From an uncultured Kushneria sp. (GTDB taxonomy: Bacteria; Pseudomonadota; Gammaproteobacteria; Pseudomonadales; Halomonadaceae): DNA of 64,000 nt. Below, piece after piece: positions 1-8,660 of the stretch. Position numbers and translations under genes: made by a program. Under the pieces are notes generated by a model that made no database searches, had not been told where the DNA came from, and was given only the letters and a program-made list of their open reading frames with translations. The stretch is from assembly GCF_947497025.1 (NCBI RefSeq), contig NZ_CANMFC010000003.1, positions 372,001 to 436,000 of the forward strand, written 5' to 3'. Every line of letters starts with the position of its first letter. Positions within the stretch are counted from its first letter, which is position 1.

Positions 1-307
1 GCAAAGCGGTGGCACGCCCGAGGGAGCAACCGCCCAGGGTGGCGGCACGGTACAGGCACAGCCTACCAGCCGGGTGCAGCCGGAATACCCCATGCGGGCA
101 AGGCGACGGGGTGAAGAGGGCTTCGTCGAGATGAGCTTTATCATCAATGCCGATGGCAGTGTCGATGCAGGCTCCATTCAGGTCACGGCGTCAGAGCCCG
201 GGGGGGTATTTGACAGTGCTGCCCGTGATGCCATCGAGCAGTGGCAGTTCCCGTCTCGCGATGCGCCGGCTCGTACGCGTCAGCGGCTGGTCTTCAAGCT
301 GAGGTAA
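1..307 (+). CDS. tonB: TonB-family energy transducer, C-terminal part
   Basis: The frame is open from base 2 to a TAA at 305-307, so about 101 C-terminal residues are visible and the start lies outside the window. A Gly/Thr/Gln-rich linker leads into a TonB C-terminal domain: PEYPMRARRRGEEG, then NADGSVDAG, then FDSAARDAIEQWQFP, which fit the family pattern P-YP-A-G-G, DG, FD-A-A-W-F. In the family this periplasmic domain contacts the TonB box of outer-membrane receptors and passes on energy from ExbB/ExbD. The TPR gene four bases downstream supports a TonB2-like operon, as seen in Vibrio and Shewanella; exbB/exbD would then be expected upstream. Exact paralogue type cannot be fixed from this fragment. 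Confidence 0.85.
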   Translation, partial: QSGGTPEGATAQGGGTVQAQPTSRVQPEYPMRARRRGEEGFVEMSFIINADGSVDAGSIQVTASEPGGVFDSAARDAIEQWQFPSRDAPARTRQRLVFKLR

Positions 308-311
308 TGCC

Positions 312-1583
312 ATGTTTCGCCACTATCGCCTTCGCCATGTGAATCCCCGTCAGGGCCGGTTAAAAGCGCTGATGGCCATGGGCATCAGTCTTGCCATGCT
401 GCTGGGCGGCGAGCAGCGTGCTCTGGCCGCCGGCCCCGCGCTTTCCCAGCAGAGTATCGACAGGCTGCAGGGGCTTGAACGCGAGCTCGCAAACGGTCAT
501 TACCAGCAGGTGGTGGAGACGGCGCGTTCCCGTGCAGCCAGCGCCGGCAGCCGTCAGAGCGATCAGTGGGCGCGTGCGCTGTATCTACAGCTGGCTGCCA
601 ATGCCGCACAACGGATGGATCAGCCCGGCCGGGCGGCCGATCTGCTTTATCAGGCGCGCGGTATCGACACGGCGCCGCTGGCACAGCGTCTGCAATGGCT
701 CGAGCAGGAAGCGAAGCTGCGATTGAAGGCCGGCCAGCTTGATCAGGCCGCAGCACTGTTTGATCGCTGGCAGGGCCAGACATCGCCCACTGCTGATGAT
801 CTCTGGCTGGGGGCACGCATTCACGCACGTCTTGAACAGTGGGATGAAGCGCTGCGCTGGGTCTCGCTGGCGCGAGAGAAGGATTCGACACCCGATAGCG
901 ACCAGCTGGCGCTGGCTGCGAGTGTTTATCAGCAGGCCGGGCAATTTGAGGCGGCCTCCGAGGTGGTCGAAGCACAGCTTGATCAGGATGACAGTGACCC
1001 GGCCCGCTGGCAGCAGGCGGCTGCCCTGTATCAGCGCATCGGCCAGCCCGGACGGGCTGCAGCGCTCTGGGAGGCTGGCTGGCAGCGGGGTATTCTCACG
1101 GGGGAGAAGGCGCTACTGACGCGGGCAAAACTGCATATGGCCGGAGGGACGCCAGCGCGTGCCGCCGAGATGCTCTCGCAGGCGCTCGACAAGGGGGAGC
1201 TCGAAGACAGTGATGCACACCGTCGGCTGGTGGCACGGGCCTGGGCGCAGGCGCGCGATCATCAAAAGGCCTTGCAGGTCTGGCAGGCGGTTGCCGAACG
1301 CAGCAATGACGCCCACGACTGGTACATGCTGGGTGATCTCGCCTATGGCTGGGGGATCTGGGCGCAGGCCGAGCAGGGATTTGCAAGGGCGCGTGAAAAA
1401 GGGGCTGACAATCCAGGGCAGTTATTGCTGATGGAAGGGGTTGCGGTCTATGAGCAGGGCCATCTTGATCAGGCGCAGCAGCTCTTTCGTCAGGCCAGGA
1501 AGTTTAATGACAGTGCCGATCAGGCAGGGCAATGGCTGGCGCTGATCGATAATGACCAGCAGGCGGACGACAGGCCTTCATGA
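312..1583 (+). CDS. Secreted tetratricopeptide-repeat protein of the TonB cluster
   Basis: A 423-residue protein with an N-terminal signal peptide: a basic N-region, a hydrophobic core around residues 19-32 and an ALAA cleavage motif near 40. The rest is almost wholly helical and rich in Ala, Gln and Leu with TPR-like spacing, for example AARAGLWEAGW-type and GHLDQAQQLFRQAR segments. It should be a periplasmic scaffold. It starts four bases after the tonB stop, so the two are almost certainly co-translated. TPR proteins are commonly found after tonB2 in TonB2 clusters and some are needed for iron-carrier uptake; whether that holds here is inference. A GC-rich stem (1606-1612 with 1623-1629) follows the stop. 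Confidence 0.75.
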   Translation: MFRHYRLRHVNPRQGRLKALMAMGISLAMLLGGEQRALAAGPALSQQSIDRLQGLERELANGHYQQVVETARSRAASAGSRQSDQWARALYLQLAANAAQRMDQPGRAADLLYQARGIDTAPLAQRLQWLEQEAKLRLKAGQLDQAAALFDRWQGQTSPTADDLWLGARIHARLEQWDEALRWVSLAREKDSTPDSDQLALAASVYQQAGQFEAASEVVEAQLDQDDSDPARWQQAAALYQRIGQPGRAAALWEAGWQRGILTGEKALLTRAKLHMAGGTPARAAEMLSQALDKGELEDSDAHRRLVARAWAQARDHQKALQVWQAVAERSNDAHDWYMLGDLAYGWGIWAQAEQGFARAREKGADNPGQLLLMEGVAVYEQGHLDQAQQLFRQARKFNDSADQAGQWLALIDNDQQADDRPS

Positions 1584-1605
1584 AGGCTCATGCGTTGAAA
1601 GACAC

Positions 1606-1629
1606 CCGGCCCGCAACAGGGTGGGCCGG
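1606..1629 (+). terminator. Weak hairpin after the TPR gene
   Basis: Stem CCGGCCC (1606-1612) pairs with GGGCCGG (1623-1629) around a 10-base loop between convergent genes. There is no T-run after it, so it is at best a weak or Rho-assisted end point for the tonB operon. Confidence 0.3.
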
Positions 1630-1666
1630 ATGGTGGCTCATTGCTTTCGACGTAACGCCGAAGACG

Positions 1667-2482
1667 TTACTCAATCGCCAGCGTGGTCCAGACCGGGGCA
1701 TGGTCGGAAGGCCGCGTCATGGCGCGCAATTCATAATCGATGCCGGCATCCTGAACGCGGGGTGAAAGCCCCGTACTGGTCAGGATGTAATCGATGCGAA
1801 GCCCGCGTCTCGGGTCGCGCTCAAAGCCCTTTGAGCGGTAGTCAAACCAGCTGAACAGATCGTCGCGCTGCGGATAACAGCGACGGTAGCTGTCTTCAAA
1901 TCCCCAGGTGGTCAAACGCTCGAGCCAGCGGCGCTCCTCGGGCTGAAAGCTTGTCTTGCCTTCTCTTAACCAGCGCTTGCGGGCGGGCTCACCAATGCCG
2001 ATATCGATGTCGGCAGGCGAGATATTGAAATCGCCCATGACCGCGATCAGTTCCTCCGGCTGGTGCCTTTGTTCCAGATGGCGCGAGAGCTGATCATAAA
2101 AGTGACGCTTGTTGGGAAACTTGGTCGGGTGATGGAGGCCCTCGCCCTGCGGAAAATAGCCGTTGTAGACCATCAATGGGCCGGCAGGCGTGTCCAGCGT
2201 CACCGCAATCATGCGGCGCTGCGCCTCATCGTCATCATCCGGCAGTCCGAACTGCACCTGCGTCGGCGCTGCCTTCGTGAGCAGTGCCACGCCGTAATGA
2301 CCCTTCTGACCGTGATAGTGCACGTGATAGCCGAGACCGGCCACGGCATCGAGGGGAAACTCGCTGTCCTGAACCTTGGTCTCCTGCAGGCCGATGACAT
2401 CGGGTGCGTGGGCCTCGACCAGCGCTTCAAGCTGATGCTGGCGGGCGCGAATACCGTTGATATTGAATGAAACCAGGCGCAT
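1667..2482 (-). CDS. xthA: Exodeoxyribonuclease III
   Basis: A 271-residue protein of the exonuclease-endonuclease-phosphatase fold. It acts in base-excision repair as AP endonuclease and 3'-5' exonuclease/3'-phosphatase. Visible family motifs run in order: [10 protein letters not shown] at the N-terminus, GLQETKVQD with the metal-binding Glu, GDFNIS with the catalytic Asp-Asn, DYRSKGF, RIDYIL, and the C-terminal RPSDHAPV with the catalytic His. The start at 2482 gives [11 protein letters not shown], which matches the family N-terminus; longer in-frame starts would add an atypical extension. The stop of a small basic gene lies one base upstream of this ATG, so the pair is translationally coupled. 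Confidence 0.95.
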   Translation of the reverse strand: MRLVSFNINGIRARQHQLEALVEAHAPDVIGLQETKVQDSEFPLDAVAGLGYHVHYHGQKGHYGVALLTKAAPTQVQFGLPDDDDEAQRRMIAVTLDTPAGPLMVYNGYFPQGEGLHHPTKFPNKRHFYDQLSRHLEQRHQPEELIAVMGDFNISPADIDIGIGEPARKRWLREGKTSFQPEERRWLERLTTWGFEDSYRRCYPQRDDLFSWFDYRSKGFERDPRRGLRIDYILTSTGLSPRVQDAGIDYELRAMTRPSDHAPVWTTLAIE

Positions 2483-2483
2483 G

Positions 2484-2738
2484 TCAGCTGTCTTGTGATG
2501 AATCGGTTGAGGCGTTGGTGTTCTGCGAGTGCAGCGGCAGGGTCGTGGCCTCACGGCGCTGTCGCTCCAGCTTGCTGGCGGCCTGCGCCTTGCGCTGATC
2601 GCGCTTTTTGGCCGCAAATCGCGGCGTGGACTGTAACTGGTCCGGATTGTCATGCCGCCAGCGGCGGTAATCCTTGCGCTTGCCGGTACGGATGGTCACC
2701 TTGTCGGCCAGCGAGCGCGTCTTCTTGCGACGGGTCAT
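2484..2738 (-). CDS. Small basic protein coupled to xthA, function unknown
   Basis: An 84-residue protein beginning [14 protein letters not shown] at an ATG preceded by AGAGG. Residues 1-65 are very rich in Arg and Lys ([34 protein letters not shown]); the last 20 are Ser/Thr/Asn/Gln-rich. No signal peptide or membrane segment. The net charge suggests nucleic-acid binding, but no named domain is recognised. The stop (2484-2486) is one base before the xthA start, so the two should be made together, hinting at a link with DNA repair. It reads divergently from rhlB. An exceptionally long frame continues upstream antisense to rhlB, but this start has the only good ribosome site. Confidence 0.7.
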   Translation of the reverse strand: MTRRKKTRSLADKVTIRTGKRKDYRRWRHDNPDQLQSTPRFAAKKRDQRKAQAASKLERQRREATTLPLHSQNTNASTDSSQDS

Positions 2739-2853
2739 AAAAACCTCTCGTGTCTCGCCTGAAGCAGTGTGCTGCAGTGGCGGGCAGTTTAACAATTTGC
2801 GCGGGCGCTGGCTTGCCCCGGACACGGTTGATGCACAACTCGGTCGGCGGTGC

Positions 2854-2862
2854 TGATACAAT
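2854..2862 (+). promoter_or_regulatory. Possible extended -10 promoter of rhlB
   Basis: TGATACAAT at 2854-2862 has the TGn extension plus a -10 box TACAAT (5/6 to consensus), 47 bases before the rhlB start. No good -35 is seen at 17 bases, which is tolerated in extended -10 promoters. Confidence 0.4.
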
Positions 2863-2909
2863 GGCCCGGTATCTTGTCTATTCATCTCAAGCCAAAGTGA
2901 TCGCAGCAT

Positions 2910-4268
2910 ATGAGTGAGTCGGAAAACTCTCAGCCGGCACAGACGTCGGCGGAGGCTCCCGCCAATGCCAATCGTCGGCCCAAGCGCCGCCGTCGCAAGC
3001 CCCGGCGCAGCCAGTCCCGTAATAACGCTCAGACTGGTAACGTGCAGGAAAACCAGGCGTCCGGCAGCGAAGGCTCGAATGCCCTGCCGGAAGTCCCTGC
3101 CGTGGCCGGCAAGTGGCGTTTTCAGGATTTCAATCTGCCGATGCCGCTGATGCAGGCCATTGCCGAGCAGGGCTTCCATTACTGCACCCCGATCCAGGCC
3201 GAAGCGCTGCGTCATACGCTGCTGGGTGGCGACGTGGTCGGCAAGGCCCAGACGGGTACCGGCAAGACCGCGGCCTTTCTGATCTCGATTCTGGCCTATT
3301 TCCTGGAAGAGCCGGCGCCGGATGGACAAAAGCCCGGGGCACCCCGAGCGCTGATTATCGCGCCGACGCGCGAGCTGGCATTGCAGATCGAAAAGGATGC
3401 CAGGGCGTTGATGACCCATACCTCGCTGAGGGTGGCCAGCGCCGTGGGCGGCATGGATTACCAGAAACAGCGCCAGAAGCTTGAAAAGCCGCTGGACATT
3501 CTGGTGGCCACCCCCGGACGTCTGCTCGACTTTCATCAAAAGCGTGACGCCGACCTTTCTCAGGTCGAAGTGCTGGTGCTTGATGAAGCCGATCGCATGC
3601 TGTCGATGGGGTTCATCCCGGACGTCAAGCGCATCATTCGGGCCACGCCCAGGACCGAAGAGCGTCAGACCTTTTTGTTCTCGGCCACCTTTACCCAGGA
3701 CATTCTCAACCTGGCCAGTCAATGGACGCATGAGCCTGCGCATGTCGAGATCGAAGTCGACGCCAGCGCGGCTGCCAACATTGATCAGCGGGTCTATCTC
3801 GTCAGTGATGCCGAAAAATTTACCATTCTCAGGCGCCTGATCGAGCGAGAAAAGCTGGAGAAGGTGATGGTCTTTGCCAACCGGCGCGATCTGGTGCGCA
3901 AGCTTGATGATCGCCTGCGCAAGGCGGGGATCAATGTGGCCATGCTGTCAGGCGAGGTGCCGCAGAAAACACGTGTGAGCACGCTCGAGCGTTTTCGCGA
4001 AGGCAAGGTGGCCGTACTGGTCGCCACCGATGTCGCCGGCCGTGGCATACACATCAACGACATCAGTCATGTGGTCAACTATACGCTGCCCGACGACCCC
4101 GAAGATTACGTGCATCGTATCGGACGAACCGGTCGTGCTGGTGCACAGGGGACCTCGATCAGTTTTGTCGGCGAAGAAGACGGCTATGCACTGCCGGAAA
4201 TCGAAGCCTACATCAAGGATCGGCTCCCCTGTCAGCAGCCGCCGGCCAACCTTCTCACTGATGACTGA
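2910..4268 (+). CDS. rhlB: DEAD-box ATP-dependent RNA helicase RhlB
   Basis: A 452-residue SF2 RNA helicase. An Arg-rich, low-complexity N-terminus (residues 22-40, [12 protein letters not shown]) precedes the core. Motifs: Q-motif [14 protein letters not shown] near 71-84, Walker A AQTGTGKT at 113-120, APTREL near 151, TPGR near 201, DEAD at 225-228, SAT at 258-260, and RIGRTGRAG close to the end. RhlB unwinds structured RNA for the degradosome and its N-terminal basic tail probably adds RNA affinity. The short C-terminal end ([11 protein letters not shown]) is RhlB-like rather than a long DeaD or RhlE tail. RhlB versus another RhlE-class helicase is the main uncertainty. dinG follows after 32 bases. 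Confidence 0.85.
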   Translation: MSESENSQPAQTSAEAPANANRRPKRRRRKPRRSQSRNNAQTGNVQENQASGSEGSNALPEVPAVAGKWRFQDFNLPMPLMQAIAEQGFHYCTPIQAEALRHTLLGGDVVGKAQTGTGKTAAFLISILAYFLEEPAPDGQKPGAPRALIIAPTRELALQIEKDARALMTHTSLRVASAVGGMDYQKQRQKLEKPLDILVATPGRLLDFHQKRDADLSQVEVLVLDEADRMLSMGFIPDVKRIIRATPRTEERQTFLFSATFTQDILNLASQWTHEPAHVEIEVDASAAANIDQRVYLVSDAEKFTILRRLIEREKLEKVMVFANRRDLVRKLDDRLRKAGINVAMLSGEVPQKTRVSTLERFREGKVAVLVATDVAGRGIHINDISHVVNYTLPDDPEDYVHRIGRTGRAGAQGTSISFVGEEDGYALPEIEAYIKDRLPCQQPPANLLTDD

Positions 4269-4300
4269 CCACGCCGTGTACCACAAGGCGGAGGGGCACT

Positions 4301-6445
4301 GTGCTCGACGACGCGCTTAAACGCGATATTCAGGCGGCCTATCGACGCGTGATTGAAGCGCGTTCGCTCAGGCCCCGCTATGGCCAGCGCCTGATGATGG
4401 CTGAAATTGCCCGAACGCTTGGTGACATCAAGACCGACGAGCAGGGCAAGCGCGTCAGTCAGGAGCATGTCTGCGTGCTGGAAGCCGGCACCGGCACCGG
4501 AAAGACACTGGCCTATCTGCTGGCGGCACTGCCCATTGCAAAGGCGCAGGGCAAGCGGCTGGTGGTGTCGACAGCGACCGTCGCCCTGCAGGAGCAGGTG
4601 CTCCATCAGGATCTGCCGATGCTCAAGGCCAGCAGCGGGCTCGATTTCGAGTATGCGCTGGCCAAGGGGCGCGGACGTTACGTTTGCGTGGCCAAACTCG
4701 ATCAGCTGATGGATGGGGTAGAAGACAATCCGACCATGTCGCTGTTCGAACAGAGTCTGGTGAGCAGTCAGGAGGATATCGGCGAGCTGGCCCGGGAACT
4801 GGCTGAATCCTATGGCAGCGGTGAGTGGCAGGGCGATCGTGACAGCTGGCCACAGACCATCGCTGACCCGCAGTGGCGCCGCCTGACGGTCGATCATCGC
4901 CAGTGCACCAACCGGCGCTGCGGGCACTTCGGCGCCTGCGCCTTCTTCCGTGCCCGCCGCGGCATGGACGAGGCCGATGTAATCGTCGCCAATCACGATC
5001 TGGTGCTGGCCGATCTGTCGCTGGGCGGCGGCATTGTGCTGCCCAATCCGAAGGACACGATCTACGTTTTTGACGAGGCGCACCATCTGCCGGACAAGGC
5101 GCTGGAGCACTTCTATCATCGCCAGGGCGTCAACGCGGCGATGCGCTGGCTGGGCCAGCTCAAGAAGTCACTGACGGACCTCAACACGGGGCTTGGCGCG
5201 CAGCACACGATTGCTCGTCTGCTGGGACAGTTCCCGGAGCTTCTGGCCAGCATCGAGCCCCGGCTCGGCGACGCCTTTCGACTGGCGCAGCCGCTGGCCG
5301 AGCGCACGCCGGAGGACAACGAGCGGCTGCACTATCGCTTTACCATGGGCAGGCTGCCGGCGGCCTTTCGTGATCTGGCACAGCAGCTGGTCACGCCCTT
5401 TGCCGAGCTGTCACGGCATCTGGAAACCATCAGCGATATCCTTCGTGAAAGCCTTGATCCGGACAAGTCGACCGGTCTTGCCCGCGAACAGGCCGAGGCC
5501 TGGCTACCGCTGATCGCGCTGGTGCATGGTCGCGCCCTTGAGGCGCACGCGCTCTGGCAGGCCTTTGGGGCTGATGAAGTCGAGGATGCTCCGCCGCAGG
5601 CGCGCTGGCTGACCTTCGAGCAGCGCTCGGGCGAGGCGGAACTGACCTTTTCTGCCAGCCCCGTGAGTGCTGCCGAAACGCTGGCCCGCTATCTGTGGGG
5701 CAGCTGTCACGGTGCCGTGTTGACCTCGGCCACCCTCACGGCACTGGGACGCTTCGACCGCCTTCAGGAGCGCGCCGGTCTTGCCAATCGCTATCGCTAT
5801 CAGAGTTTGCCCAGTCCGTTTGATTACTCCCGTGCGGTGCTGTCAGTGCCGCGTGAGGCCGTCGACCCGGGGGATCGCGACGCGCACGAAAGTGCCATCG
5901 TCAACTTTATCGAAAATCTGGGTGAGGATGAGGCGGCGCTGGTGCTCTTTTCGTCACGCAAGCAGCTTCGCGCGGTAGTGGCCAGACTCGATAAGGCGCT
6001 CGGTCGCACGCTGTCTCAGGATGACATGCCACGTCGGGAGTTGATCGAGCGCCATCGAAAGCGCATCGATGAAGGGAAAGGCAGCATCATTCTCGGACTG
6101 GCCAGCTTCGCTGAAGGCATCGATCTGCCGGGTGATTATCTGACCCATGTGGTGATCACGCGTCTGCCCTTTGCTGTGCCTGATGACCCGGTAGGGGCGA
6201 CGCTTGCAGAATGGATCGAGTCCCGAGGGGGCAATCCCTTTATGCGCATTTCAGTGCCCGATGCCTCGATCAAGCTGGTGCAGGCCTGCGGTCGATTGAT
6301 TCGCAAGGAAGTCGATACCGGCCGGATCACGCTGCTCGATCGGCGCGTTCTGACCCGTCGCTATGGCCGGGCGCTTCTGGATGCCCTGCCGCCGTTTCAG
6401 CGCGAGATCGAAGGTGCGGGCGCCCCTGCGACGCTTGCTTCCTGA
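4301..6445 (+). CDS. dinG: ATP-dependent DNA helicase DinG
   Basis: A 714-residue XPD-like SF2 helicase starting with GTG; GGAGG lies just upstream. Walker A EAGTGTGKT is at 61-69 and the DEAH box (VFDEAHHL) at 258-261. Four cysteines expected to hold the [4Fe-4S] cluster are seen: C129 in GRYVC, then C202, C207 and C213 in CTNRRCGHFGAC. The C-terminal domain has ASFAEGIDLPGD (motif V) and QACGRLIRKEVDTG (motif VI). DinG resolves R-loops, D-loops and forks 5'-3'. No LexA box is seen in the 32-base gap to rhlB, so SOS control as in E. coli is not supported here; it probably shares the rhlB transcript. Confidence 0.93.
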   Translation: MLDDALKRDIQAAYRRVIEARSLRPRYGQRLMMAEIARTLGDIKTDEQGKRVSQEHVCVLEAGTGTGKTLAYLLAALPIAKAQGKRLVVSTATVALQEQVLHQDLPMLKASSGLDFEYALAKGRGRYVCVAKLDQLMDGVEDNPTMSLFEQSLVSSQEDIGELARELAESYGSGEWQGDRDSWPQTIADPQWRRLTVDHRQCTNRRCGHFGACAFFRARRGMDEADVIVANHDLVLADLSLGGGIVLPNPKDTIYVFDEAHHLPDKALEHFYHRQGVNAAMRWLGQLKKSLTDLNTGLGAQHTIARLLGQFPELLASIEPRLGDAFRLAQPLAERTPEDNERLHYRFTMGRLPAAFRDLAQQLVTPFAELSRHLETISDILRESLDPDKSTGLAREQAEAWLPLIALVHGRALEAHALWQAFGADEVEDAPPQARWLTFEQRSGEAELTFSASPVSAAETLARYLWGSCHGAVLTSATLTALGRFDRLQERAGLANRYRYQSLPSPFDYSRAVLSVPREAVDPGDRDAHESAIVNFIENLGEDEAALVLFSSRKQLRAVVARLDKALGRTLSQDDMPRRELIERHRKRIDEGKGSIILGLASFAEGIDLPGDYLTHVVITRLPFAVPDDPVGATLAEWIESRGGNPFMRISVPDASIKLVQACGRLIRKEVDTGRITLLDRRVLTRRYGRALLDALPPFQREIEGAGAPATLAS

Positions 6446-6476
6446 ATACCGGCAGTCTGAATACCCGCAATACGTC

Positions 6477-6503
6477 AAAAACCCGGCCACGGCCGGGTTT
6501 TTT
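6477..6503. terminator. Bidirectional terminator between dinG and the DAHP synthase
   Basis: A perfect 10-bp stem (6479-6488 with 6491-6500, AAACCCGGCC/GGCCGGGTTT) is followed by T-rich sequence on both strands. It serves dinG (+) and the convergent DAHP synthase gene (-). Confidence 0.9.
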
Positions 6504-6533
6504 CGTGTGCGCTGTGCGATTGAGCGTTCCTGC

Positions 6534-7607
6534 CTAGCGCTTGCGGGCCTTGAGCGGCTCGCTCAGCTTGTCGTTGACTTCCAGCAGCAGCTTTTCGGTA
6601 GCTTCCCAGTCGATGCAGGCATCGGTGATCGACACGCCATATTCGAGCTGTGACGGATCGCTGATCAGCTTCTGGGCACCCCAGTGGAGATGGGACTCGA
6701 TCATCAGACCCATGATGGAGGTGTTGCCCTCCAGAATCTGCTGGGTGATGTTTTCAACGACCAGCGGCTGCAGGGCCGGGTCCTTGTTGGAGTTGGCGTG
6801 AGAACAGTCGACCATGATATTGGTCTTGAGTCCTGCCTTCTCCAGCTCCTTTTCGGCAAGAGCAACACTGACGCTGTCATAGTTGGGCTTGCCGTTGCCA
6901 CCGCGCAGTACCACGTGAGCGTTGGCGTTACCGCGGGTACGAATGACGGCGACCTGGCCCTTCTGGTCAATGCCCAGGAAATTGTGCGGCGAGGCAACCG
7001 AGCACAGTGCATTCATGGCCACATCCAGGCTGCCATCAGTGCCGTTTTTAAAACCGACCGGACCCGAAAGCCCGGAGGCCATTTCGCGGTGCGTCTGTGA
7101 TTCGGTGGTGCGTGCGCCGATGGCAGACCAGCTGATGCAGTCCTGCAGGTACTGCGGTGAAATCGGATCCAGTGCTTCGGTGGCCAGTGGCAGACCCATT
7201 TCACAGAGTTCAACGAGCAGATTACGGGCCAGATGTAATCCGTTCTGGATGTCGAAGGAGTCATTGAGATGCGGGTCGTTGATCAGTCCCTTCCAGCCTG
7301 TCGTGGTGCGGGGCTTTTCAAAATAGACACGCATGACGATAAACAGCGAGTCACTGACACGCTCTGCCAGTGCTTTGAGACGTTGGGCATAATCCTGTGC
7401 GGCTTTGGTGTCATGAATGGAGCAGGGGCCGATGACGACAAGCAGGCGAGAATCCTCACCGCTGAGAATACGTTCTATCGTGCGACGACTCTCGATAACG
7501 GTACTTTCAGCCTCCTCTGACAGGGGAATCTCGCGCTTGAGCGCCTCGGGAGTGATGAGCACGTCCTGGGAGAGAACGTTTAGATTGTTGACCTGTTGCT
7601 GTGACAT
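6534..7607 (-). CDS. 3-deoxy-7-phosphoheptulonate synthase, AroG/F/H type
   Basis: A 357-residue class I DAHP synthase that joins PEP and erythrose 4-phosphate, the first step of the shikimate pathway. Visible motifs: VVIGPCSIHD, MRVYFEKPRTTTGWKGL, ARTTESQTHREMASGLS, PVGFKNGTDG, LRGGNGKPNYD, IMVDCSHANSNKD and the C-terminal GVSITDACIDW. Length fits E. coli AroG/AroF/AroH (348-356). The start MSQQQVNNLN at 7607 fits the family N-terminus, though no strong ribosome site is seen; an upstream in-frame ATG at 7658 is less likely. Which aromatic amino acid inhibits it cannot be read safely from sequence, so no symbol is given. Transcribed divergently from rpoE. Confidence 0.9.
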   Translation of the reverse strand: MSQQQVNNLNVLSQDVLITPEALKREIPLSEEAESTVIESRRTIERILSGEDSRLLVVIGPCSIHDTKAAQDYAQRLKALAERVSDSLFIVMRVYFEKPRTTTGWKGLINDPHLNDSFDIQNGLHLARNLLVELCEMGLPLATEALDPISPQYLQDCISWSAIGARTTESQTHREMASGLSGPVGFKNGTDGSLDVAMNALCSVASPHNFLGIDQKGQVAVIRTRGNANAHVVLRGGNGKPNYDSVSVALAEKELEKAGLKTNIMVDCSHANSNKDPALQPLVVENITQQILEGNTSIMGLMIESHLHWGAQKLISDPSQLEYGVSITDACIDWEATEKLLLEVNDKLSEPLKARKR

Positions 7608-7920
7608 GAGCGTGCAATCCGGCAGTGCTTGGAAGTCGAAACGAAGTGTGATCTGCATGATACGCGGCTGGCAGAGAATACTACCATGGAACCATGACAC
7701 TTTTTCGTGGTCTCAATACTTTACAGTTTCGGGGGAGGTTCTTGTTCGGTGGATGAGATGTCGACTTGATGAGGCGTCGATAAAGGGGAACACTAACGCC
7801 ATGAATCAAGGCCCGGAGCTTTCAGGTTATCACTATGATTTTAATTGTTTGTTACTTTCCTGAAGGGCCTGGAAAGACAGGTTCGAAAGGTTTGAACCCT
7901 GTCGTTGCGGGGGATCACGA
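7608..7920. other. Divergent control region between DAHP synthase and rpoE
   Basis: No gene is supported in these 313 bases. The left part must hold the DAHP synthase promoter on the minus strand. The right end, just before the rpoE ribosome site, carries two inverted repeats: CTTTCC (7855-7860) with GGAAAG (7871-7876), and GACAGGTTC (7876-7884) with GAACCCTGTC (7894-7903, one bulged base). I could not find a convincing RpoE-type or sigma-70 promoter for rpoE. Confidence 0.5.
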
Positions 7921-8529
7921 ATGGGGTTAAAGGAAACGGATCATCAGCTGGTCGAGCGGGCACAGAAAGGGGATAACCAGGCCTTTGATCTTTTGATACG
8001 CAAGTATCAACACAAGGTGATCGGTCTTGTGGGTCGCTATGTGCACGATCAGGCAGAAGTGCATGATGTGGCACAGGAAGCCTTTATCAAGGCTTATCGG
8101 GCATTGGGACGTTTTCGTAACGAAAGTGCCTTTTATACCTGGATGTATCGCATCGCCATCAATACGGCGAAAAATTACCTTGTCGCTCGCGGACGTCGTC
8201 CGCCCAATAGCGACATGGACATCAGTGATGCAGAAGTGCTGGACCAGAGCGGACGGCTGGCAGATATCGATACACCCGAGTCGGCCATTGCGCGTGACCA
8301 GCTTGAGAAAGCTGTATTCGAGGCCATCGAAAATCTGCCCGAGGATCTGCGAACGGCCATCACGCTTCGTGAGTTCGACGGCCTTTCCTATGAGGACATT
8401 GCCAGCATCATGCAGTGTCCCGTGGGGACCGTGCGCTCGCGTATCTTTCGTGCCAGAGAGGCCGTGGACAACCGAATCAGGCCGCTGCTTTATCCAGAGC
8501 AGCAGGACGACATGGTACGTGAACAATGA
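7921..8529 (+). CDS. rpoE: RNA polymerase sigma-E factor (AlgU/RpoE)
   Basis: A 202-residue group 4 (ECF) sigma factor. Region 2 covers about residues 10-95 (QAFDLLIRKYQHKV, VHDVAQEAFIKAYRALGRFR, FYTWMYRIAINTAKNY) and region 4 about 130-190 (AIENLPEDLRTAITLREFDGLSYEDIA, CPVGTVRSRIFRAREAV). It directs transcription of envelope-stress genes. GGGGGA lies 9 bases before the ATG. The downstream order rseA-rseB-mucD equals the Pseudomonas algU-mucA-mucB-mucD operon (without mucC) and gives the subtype. It should be held by RseA at the inner membrane until stress releases it. Two inverted repeats in its leader may add post-transcriptional control. Confidence 0.95.
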   Translation: MGLKETDHQLVERAQKGDNQAFDLLIRKYQHKVIGLVGRYVHDQAEVHDVAQEAFIKAYRALGRFRNESAFYTWMYRIAINTAKNYLVARGRRPPNSDMDISDAEVLDQSGRLADIDTPESAIARDQLEKAVFEAIENLPEDLRTAITLREFDGLSYEDIASIMQCPVGTVRSRIFRAREAVDNRIRPLLYPEQQDDMVREQ

Positions 8530-8660
8530 GGCCGGCCATGAAAGGATCCATGAACAGGAGAATGGCTGTTGAGAAGTGAGCCATTGGTAAAACTTAATCG
8601 ATTTTGGACTGTCTACCATACCGTGACGATGCGTCACGACGGGTTTGAGGGTGTCTGGGT

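Noticed and set aside
2484-3743. A 419-codon open frame on the minus strand across rhlB
   Set aside because: Only its last 84 codons have a ribosome site and plausible start. The rest is antisense to the conserved RhlB frame and has no family features; GC-rich codon usage creates such frames.
4269-4300. LexA box for dinG
   Set aside because: No CTG-N10-CAG type operator in the 32-base gap.
7650-7740. Possible TyrR box (TGTAAA half site) upstream of the DAHP synthase
   Set aside because: Only one half of TGTAAA-N6-TTTACA is present.
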